DNA from: Scalesia atractyloides
Taxonomy: Eukaryota > Streptophyta > Magnoliopsida > Asterales > Asteraceae
Length of the DNA stretch: 64,000 bases
Direction: 5' to 3'
Assembly: GCA_947069175.1 (NCBI GenBank)
Contig: CAMTDV010000030.1
Location: 99,720,411 to 99,784,410 of the forward strand
Position 1 is the stretch's first letter. Each line of letters begins with the position of its first letter. Under the pieces are notes generated by a model. That model was given only the letters and a program-made list of their open reading frames with translations, searched no databases and was not told the origin of the DNA. The translations under genes and the position numbers were made by a program. Shown piece by piece: positions 56,705 through 64,000 of the stretch.

Positions 56705-57629
56705 TTAATATAACCATACATCAGGGTAAAGAATAGACAACAGAGTTATTTGACTCACGGTTTCCGTCAACGCCTACGGTAAGCATATGAACCAGATCTT
56801 TTTGTGCCGAAGATTTTGAACAATTTTCCAAACGCTTTGATTCTTTGTGGTCAGACTGGCTTCCTGTTGAGTCACCATTCAAATCACTCGTTGCAGGTAC
56901 AGCACCATCTTTATCAACTCTCTTTAAGTACGTTTTCAACAGGAGATTTGACTGGTTTGACCGACTCCTGTGGTTCAGTTTTCGCTGATGAAGACGGGCC
57001 GTCATTGACCGAATTCTCTTGACCAAGATTCTTGACCCGCTTGTTACGCTTATGTTTCTTTTTCTTTCTCTGGTTTAATAACGATGTACCCATAAGAACG
57101 TTTGAGCTGAATTTCATGGTGACTATCTTACACTTCAAAGCTTTTTTTACTGTTTTATCCATTTTGCCGCCAAGAGCTTTTTTCTCCGAAAAACTTTCCG
57201 TCTTTGGTAAATCTGATGGATCTGTTTTGACAGTTTTCTCAACGAGCGCTTTCTTCTCGATAGAACTTTCGGTTTTTGATAAATCTGGCAGCTCCATCGT
57301 GTTGGTATTCCCGCCAACAGCTTTCTCATCACCACGGTTGTTGCCGCCAGATGACTCGCCTCCACCAATTTCCTGAATATTTTTCTTCAATTAATATGCA
57401 TAAACTTCAAGTTGAAAAAAATGATTTCTACCATTTACTTATAAAATGGTATGACGGGCTATGTTTAATCTATATAACCGTCATAAGGTAAAGTAAACAA
57501 AGACGTCAAAAAGGAAAACAGCTTTAATGAGTCAAACGGGTCAAAAGAACTATACTTTCAATGCATAAACCTCCTAGACAACTTTATTCAAAAAATATCA
57601 CTAATGAAATAGTATAGTTTTTGTAATAA

Positions 57630-57960
57630 CTAGAATTTTGACCCATGCCACGTGCTGCGGCGGCAATGTCGCGTTTGTGACTTCGTCGTTACACACGTAA
57701 CAATGATGACATTAACGTGTAGTGCGCGCACGTGACAGTACGTGTTTTTTCCTTTGTTTCACATGTTACCTCGTGACATTAACGTCATTAGACATAAGAT
57801 AAAAATGAGTATGGCTCGGACGTTGCGGTGTAAAGTCGTAAAAGTGATTTAGACAGTGATGTAAAGTCGCAAAAGTAATTTAAACAAATGGAGGTGTCAG
57901 GTTATTAAGTAGAAAAGGTTGGAGGGTCAAAGTTGTCACTACCAAAAATTAGGAGTGAAT
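57630..57960 (-). mobile_element. Helitron-like 3' end on the minus strand, in a protease intron
   Basis: Read on the minus strand, a GC-rich segment (GCCGCCGCAGCACGTGGC, complement of about 57647-57664) is followed by ATGGGTCAAAATT and CTAG (57630-57633), then T. The body contains GTCGTAAAAGTGATTTA repeated. The far end is approximate. Confidence 0.45.
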
Positions 57961-60164
57961 GTGCAATTTACTTAAAGATGATGATTAATAGTGTTTCATG
58001 TCAAGAATTTGAGGGTTTAATATGAAAAATTTTGAAAATGGGACATTTGTTTTTAAGATACTATATAATGCTTGGCACACTTGCTTGTAGAAACTTCAAA
58101 AATTTCAGACAAAAGGTGGTTAAAGAACAACTCAACCTAAAACGCGTACAAAACGAGTTGTTTCGCCTTTCTATGAAAATATTTACCTTCGTATGGTCTT
58201 CTGTTTTACTAGGCTCCGAGATACTTTTTGGAACTGAAGCTTGTTTCTTTTGAGTCGCTTCCGTTGCAACAGTACTGAACCCATTACTGATGGTTTCAGC
58301 AGCAGCAGCAGAAGACTTTGGACCGTTTAATGACCCGTTACATAAACCGGAGTCTTTTTGAGTCTTTTTTGGTGCAACCGCGGTGAACCCATTTCTGTCA
58401 TTACCAGTCACTAAAGCCGTTTCGGCAGTTATCGATCCATCACTCAGACCCGTTTTCATTTGAGCCTCTTTTGGTACACCAGTTCCATTTTGTGTACTGA
58501 CGGAGACGGAAGACTTCTGACCATTTAATGATACGTTACTAAGAACAGTGTTTGTCGGGATCTCTTTTAGTGCAACAAGACTTGACCCATTACTTAGGCC
58601 CGTTTTCGTTTGGGCTTCTCTTAGTGCACCAGGCCCATTGGGTGTACCGTTCATCGCAATCTTCTCTTTATGACGAACATCCGTAGACTTTTTTGTTGGA
58701 ATATTCTATCTATCTTTAAAGTAAAAATAGCATGTAAGCTTTCTGCTCAAAAACCTTCTTTTCACTCACTTGATAGACCTGTTCAGATTGAATAAATGAA
58801 TAATTAAAATACTATAAATCATAAATCTTTAACAGTATAAATACGAGTGTAAGCTTCCCAAAACCCTTGTAATTCAACACTGAATGACTTTCTGATGACA
58901 AATTTGATAAAAAATAACAACTCATATAAGATTAAAAATTTCCTCATATGTCAATTTGGTCTGTTCTAACTCTAAAGGTCAAAAAAAACAGCTTAATGGA
59001 AAGATCAAATATCAAAAAATAAAAATGAATTCAGATTCTTGTTAAAACAATATAACTTTTTAATGAATTTGACACTAAATATTCAACACTAATTTAACAA
59101 CACAACTACTTCATGTAGTATTAAATAACTATATTACTCCGTGCTTGGGCTGTCAAACTTAAAGTAACTTGATTTAAGTAAATATTTGACCACTCGTTTG
59201 AACAAAATTAGTCAAAAGGTAGACAACTAGATAAACACTAATAAAATAAGAATACGTTAATTTGACTTGACTCTATTACTGAAAGGATTAATCGAAAGTA
59301 AACCACTTGGATTAAACAAAATGACTAAAAAACAAGAAATATTTTTTTAGTTAAAAATATAGACTCAGAGCATTGTTACAGCGACGAAACATAAAGTAAC
59401 TCTAATTTATACGGTTAGTGAAAACGTATATTTTTAACCGCCGACTCGTTTCCTAACTTTTTTACGTCAAAACATAGATAAAAATAAGCACGGAAACGTA
59501 TTATATATGAGCCACGTACATAAAAACAAACTCCTAAAACTCAAAAGGGTCAACATCATTTACAAAGTTTTTAGAAAACTTAGGGGTGTAAGTTTCAATG
59601 CTGAAAGTTAGAGCAAACAAATAGAGAAAACCAAAAAAATCGCCGTAGCTTGATGTGACGCTAGCCACAGTGATTTGGCCACCCTTATAATAATCACGAT
59701 TGAAAAGAAACTTACATATGGACCGGTGACAAAAGGTTTCAAGTCCAACGTAGGACCAAATTGGATTTTCTTGTCGATTTTTGGCCTGACATGTGGGACC
59801 CAAAGCGTTTAAGATGAACGGTTAGAACATTTGGGGGCTTGTGAATTGTAAGCTGTTTGAGAGCTTTGACTTTTTGCTTGCACTGCTGGCACTGATATTG
59901 CTTAGCCCCACCGTCTAATTGTTCTTTGGCCGTAAAGTTTGCAAACACCTTGTATAAAGTGTCGGCTCTCAAGATTTCGAGACTTAAGTCCAAGAACGGG
60001 TCGAACTTGTTGGAGCAATAGTTACATTGCATGCACTTCACCTGCAAGATTGACAGGTTATTCAAACTTGAGCGAATCCTTAAATTTATAATACTAAACA
60101 AAAGATCAGTGGCTTTGTCACCGACCCATTCTACCCCCAAAGTTTGATAAAATGTCAAAAGTAA

Positions 60165-60673
60165 CCCTTTAACTTTGTAAATGTCACTTTGACCCCCGTC
60201 AAGTTTCTAAAGTTTTATAGTTTACCCAAAACTAATTTCTTACATTATTTTATGTACATGTTGGTATAAGTTCAAGTTTGTATACGCTTTAACGTAATTT
60301 TTGTTTGGAAACAAGTCGGGTCAATTATTTAATGTTTTATGTTTGTATACCTTTTGAATAGGACTACGTTTTGACATAAATTTTACTTAGAAACAAATCG
60401 GTCAAATATAATACGTTATCATTCGACAATATACATTTGAGTTACTATATGTTTCCACGTATTTACTTCAATATACACATGTTTAATTTATGTATGTTTT
60501 GAGTTGGTTTAAGTCTCAACGTAAATTTTCTTTGGAAACAAGTGGGGTCAAATATAATAGATTTTCATCGCATCAACATAAATTAGTTCGAAAACAAGTT
60601 GGGTTGATTGTAGTCTATAATTTATCATGTCGCGTACGGCGCCGCCGCAACGCGCGGGGGGTAAAAAAACTAG
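60165..60673 (+). mobile_element. Helitron-like element in a protease intron
   Basis: GCGCCGCCGCAACGCGCGGGGGG (20-bp core at about 60638-60660) then GTAAAAAAA and CTAG (60670-60673) followed by T. The body repeats TTGGAAACAAGT.GGGTCAAATATAATA three times (about 60310, 60390 and 60530). 5' end approximate, near 60165. Confidence 0.5.
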
Positions 60674-61112
60674 TTTCTCAATAATTTAAAAACACACATA
60701 AATGATGTCTACCTGTGATTAAAGAATCTTAACTTGTATAGAAAAAAAAATTCTTTTTAAAAGTGGCAATTTTGTCCAATTTATGTTTTGTTACTAACAA
60801 GTAAACGACATACCAAAAGTCACCAAAGTGTATTTTAATGCAGAATACCAAGATTTATTACCTGACTACGAAGACGGCCACCGAATATCTTGTGAACCAA
60901 ACTTCTATCGTACGCACTTTGTGATTCGCTAGGTACTCCATTAGGTAAGCAACATTTGTGCATCGACTCCAACAAGTTTACCATGTATTCATGTGCATCC
61001 TCCTGCCGTGAATTCCTAAAGTCCTAGATATACCTAATTATGTGGTTAAGAATATTCAAATATCTGAATTATAATTCAATCAAGTGAGCTTAAAGTTTTC
61101 AATAAAAAAAAG

Positions 61113-61470
61113 AGTAACGTACACGAATGGTCCCTACTCCCTATGGTTAACCAAAATTTTGGATTTGGTCCCTAGCTTTTCAAAAGTACACGAATGGTCC
61201 CTGTGGTTTGCACTTTGTAAAAAATTTAGTCCCCAACTAACAAATCTAAAGGTTTCAGCAGGTCCAAGTTAGAGACTAAATGCGTTACAAAGTGCATACT
61301 ACAGGGACCATCTATGCATATTGGCAAACCTTGGGAACTAAATGTGTTACAAAGTGCAAACCACAAGGACCATCCATGTACTTTTAGCAAAACTTGGGGA
61401 CTAAATGCGTTACAAAGTGCAAACCACAGGATACTTTTGAAAAGCTAGGGACCAAATCCAAAATTCTGGT
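61113..61470. mobile_element. Truncated TIR element in a protease intron
   Basis: GAGTAACGTACACGAATGGTCCC and GGTCCCTAGCTTTTCAAAAGTAC match the 29789-30129 family. The right arm ends at AGCTAGGGACCAAATCC..AATTCTGGTC and lacks the terminal TTTACTC. The middle repeats GTTACAAAGTGCAAACCACA..GGACCAT three times. Confidence 0.75.
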
Positions 61471-62594
61471 CTTCCGGAATAAAGAAAATGAAATCTTTAA
61501 CTTGATCAATAAAGTAATGAGCATAAACTTATTGTAGGATACAACGCAAATTTGAAACCAAATCCTTAGGCGCCAATGATCTCCCTGATAATTGTAGGGC
61601 CCGACTGACGTGTTTCTGGATAGCACATAAAGCACAAAATCCGGATTTTCGACCTGCATAACGTAAATAGAGGTCAGTCTTAGTCAAACACTGGTGAGTG
61701 TTTAATTTGTTGACTTAAATGTAGATCGAATACTTACAAGTAACTTGATGCTTTCCGCTTTGTAGATATGCAGCTAAAGGCTCGGTATACGTTAAACATT
61801 GTAGTACTGAATTAAGAAAGCAAGTGTTCCCGAGATTCTCCAAACCAGCACCCTTTAAATTTCACATCAAAAAAACACATGAATATCCAAATTTACCCAA
61901 TTACCTTAAAAGGGAATCCAGACAAACGAAAACCGAATTCAAAACTTGAATAAAGTGAAGACTTAGGTCAAAGTCAAAACTTGGGTCAAAAGTCAAAACT
62001 ATGATCGAAGGTTACTATGATGATCTTTTTCCCTTTTCACAGCCCAATGTTTCAGGCCGGTTCACAGTACAGATCGGAACTGACCCGATTCAATAATGAA
62101 ACTATAAGTTCCGATTTTGGCTACTCATTCTCAACTTTTCGATATCGGGACAGTCCAGATTCATACTGTCGCACACCCATATTCGCAGCCCCGAAACTGC
62201 CCCACCGACAATTTTACTAGATTTCATAAAACGGGTCCCATACATCAAATATCTACTTTCAGTGATCATTTAATAAAGATAAAACAAGCTTGTATATGTT
62301 TGGTGACTAATTCAGAATACCAAAAAAAAGTGGCCAACAACTTAATAAAAAACATATATCCGCAAGGAAATAGAACCCAGATATGAAAAGGGTGCACAAG
62401 GATAACAAAAACAATAATAGAAAAATAATTCAAAAATAAAAAAAGAACAATGAAACAATAAAGTTTAAGGTCAAACAAAATATAAAAAAACCCCGTAAGT
62501 ATAAAAAACATATAAAATATTCAGATGCCAAATGAAAATAAACGTGCCTGTTACCGGAAATTCGGAAAAAAAAACTCACGGAACCCACCAATAT

Positions 62595-62735
62595 CCTGCT
62601 AGCCAACACAATCAGATAAATTAGGCAGGTGACATTCAAGAGGTTATGGTAGACAACAAGTTGAAGCAATAATCGGTCCCAAGGACCCTCCTAGATGGGA
62701 ATTAAGTGATTACCACTGCACCACTAACCACCCTT
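62595..62735 (-). mobile_element. Possible tRNA-derived SINE
   Basis: The minus strand reads GGTTAGTGGTGCAGTGGTAA (A-box-like) followed about 30 bp later by GGTCCTTGGGACCGATTATT (weak B-box). No poly(A) or clear target duplication was seen. Confidence 0.35.
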
Positions 62736-63529
62736 GAAGTTTTGGAATAAAGTAAACATGATAGACACGTAACTGAAAAAGCCCAATGCAAAGTTCAAAA
62801 CAATGCCAATGACAAACAAAACACATCTCAGATGCTCGGTAAAATAAAACAAAATTAGAATTGGTAATACAGCATATCGTCACATAGTCAACAAAACACA
62901 ACACATTAAATTTTGAAAAAATAAAAACTGAAGAGTTAAAACTGTTTATAAAAGAGATATAAATGCAACATCATTGACTCTGATAAAAAGCAAATAAAAA
63001 TACGAATAGACTGAGCACTTCAACTTGATTATGAATAACAAGTTTGACCAAAAAACATATAAACAATATTAATACACAAGAAACATAATCCCCTTCTAGA
63101 GATGGCAATTAGCAAACAAACAAAGTTGTGGGTAAAGTAACGGGTCAGAATTTCTTTAGATCGAAATGTGTGATTAGGCATCATTAGGCATTGCATAAAC
63201 TTTGGGTGACTCTAAAACCAATCAACTAGTTTCCTTTATGAATATACTTTTTAACTTTGCCTGTTTTGACCCGTTATGCCCCATGAAAGTTTCAAAACTG
63301 CATATATCCAACTTCTCATCCTTGCAGCTAACACATACCTTTTTTGCAACTTATTTGTTCTAACCAAAAGTTTTATAGCATCTAGAACATGTACACTAAT
63401 AAAACCTAGGTTTTACCAAACCTACAATAAGATTCTTCACCTTAACTAACATTTAAATGTATAAAATAACTTTTTTAGTCTAATTATTCCATAAGATATA
63501 TTTAAAACGCCAGAACAACAAACTACAAG

Positions 63530-63595
63530 CAAATGGCAGGTAAACGGGAAACAGGCTGCGCCGCAACCCCCTTTTGAGTTGCTAAACCGGTCCTA
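63530..63595 (-). mobile_element. 3' fragment of the restriction-like-endonuclease LINE
   Basis: The minus strand carries CAAAAGGGGGTTGCGGCGCAG and CGTTTACCTGCC, encoding the QKGVAAQ.V.RLPA end of the LINE at 50487-51995 with one extra G. 5'-truncated remnant in the protease intron. Confidence 0.6.
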
Positions 63596-64000
63596 CTAAA
63601 GACGAATAGACTCTTAGGGGTCGAGAGGTTACTATTCACGACCCGCTGAACTTAGGAATTCCACGGCCTCCAGGGCTAGGAAACCAAACGCATCAAAAGC
63701 AAATGTATAACACTTCTTATTCTAATCCAATCATAAGCAATCAATAATATAAAAAAAAGTATTTTCCAAAAGTAAAGCAAGAAACTTACAATCCTCCTGA
63801 AACTGAAACTAATCCCAAAACCAAGTTCCGGATCCAACCCGTTTTCCATCTCCACCGCATCTCTTTTGCGACCCGACCCGACTCTCTGCTCATCAACATT
63901 CGTCACTCCACTACTACTCGCCACAACCGGGTTAAGGGTTTCGAGCCGAAAACTCCCATCGCCGCCACCGTCACTAAACCCGGTGAACGGCTTCCTGGCT

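Larger units (their letters stand above)
61860..63789. other. First visible intron of the protease gene
   Basis: A 1.9-kb intron between the N-terminal exon and the Cys-box exon. No gene is seen. It holds a SINE-like segment and a LINE tail, listed separately; otherwise AT-rich. Confidence 0.6.
55813..64000 (-). pseudogene. Ubiquitin C-terminal hydrolase (UBP23-like), damaged and partial
   Basis: Exons on the minus strand: 64000(beyond)-63790 (ARKPFTGFSD, GISFSFRRI), 61852-61738 (GAGLENLGNTCFLNSVLQC, the Cys box), 61653-61543 (FCALCAIQKHV, APKDLVSNL), 61033-60862 (RQEDAHEYMVNLLE, SLVHKIFGGRLRSQ), 60041-59716 (FDPFLDLSLEI, QLDGGAKQYQC, VLTVHLKRF), 58705-58187 and 57372-56759 (low-complexity tail, QRKKKKHKRNKR), 56198-56108 (RWEEDASAPFQK, TIGYIGDEW) and 56005-55813 (DEEYDRGKRKKVR, stop). 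These follow Arabidopsis UBP23 in order. Single-base deletions occur in the fourth exon (CISR|TL, about 61018) and the fifth (A-run before KIDKK, about 59780), and a shift near 56936. The exon that should carry the catalytic His (HSGHYYCFVR region) was not found between 59715 and 58706. A working deubiquitinase cannot be made. Confidence 0.88.

Noticed and set aside
63600..63665. GACCCGCTGAACTTAGG resembling the start of nuclear 26S rRNA
   Set aside because: Only about a dozen bases agree and the flanks do not continue as rRNA.

Overview
The window reads as nuclear DNA of a eudicot, most likely Asteraceae (inferred from repeat types and protein similarity, not proven). It is AT-rich with long introns, dense short DNA transposons, LTR and non-LTR retrotransposon debris, tRNA-derived SINEs and one plastid rRNA insertion. 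No prokaryotic features, CRISPR arrays or canonical tRNA genes were seen.

Layout. 1-1.55 kb is a nested repeat block. 1.68-2.45 kb holds the last three exons of a cytochrome b5-domain gene (RLF-like). 2.5-6.9 kb is intergenic with a decayed unknown repeat. 6.99-7.69 kb is an intact early nodulin-like (phytocyanin) gene whose 3' end is duplicated at 8.06-9.76 kb and split by a TIR element. 10.5-16.8 kb is an intact cyclic nucleotide-gated channel (718 aa, seven coding exons). 17-19.5 kb is a telomere-like TIR element plus a LINE fragment carrying a small LTR retrotransposon. 19.8-22.85 kb holds two broken F-box genes. 24.16-32.19 kb is an intact TM9 superfamily gene (639 aa) whose introns carry at least five transposons, one a Pack-MULE-like element with a captured gene fragment. 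34.27-44.69 kb is a tandem pair of M17 leucine aminopeptidase genes, both damaged but differently. 44.9-47.5 kb (minus) is an LRR receptor kinase with one frameshift. 48.4-48.8 kb is a plastid 23S rRNA fragment. 50.5-52 kb is a LINE with a restriction-like-endonuclease-type C terminus. 55.8-64 kb (minus) is a UBP23-like ubiquitin protease gene with several frameshifts and no catalytic-histidine exon.

The genes are ordinary single-copy or locally duplicated plant genes, not a cluster acting in one pathway. The interest lies in genome dynamics: one family-rich class of 9-bp-TSD TIR elements sits in intron after intron; the aminopeptidase duplication carried along the tail of the neighbouring receptor kinase and was then trimmed by a deletion; paralogous copies preserve empty sites of insertions; and anonymous fragments at four places trace to the 3' end of one LINE family. 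Several coding genes (receptor kinase, ubiquitin protease, both aminopeptidases, F-box copies) carry single-base frameshifts while three others are perfect, so real pseudogenisation must be weighed against residual sequencing error.
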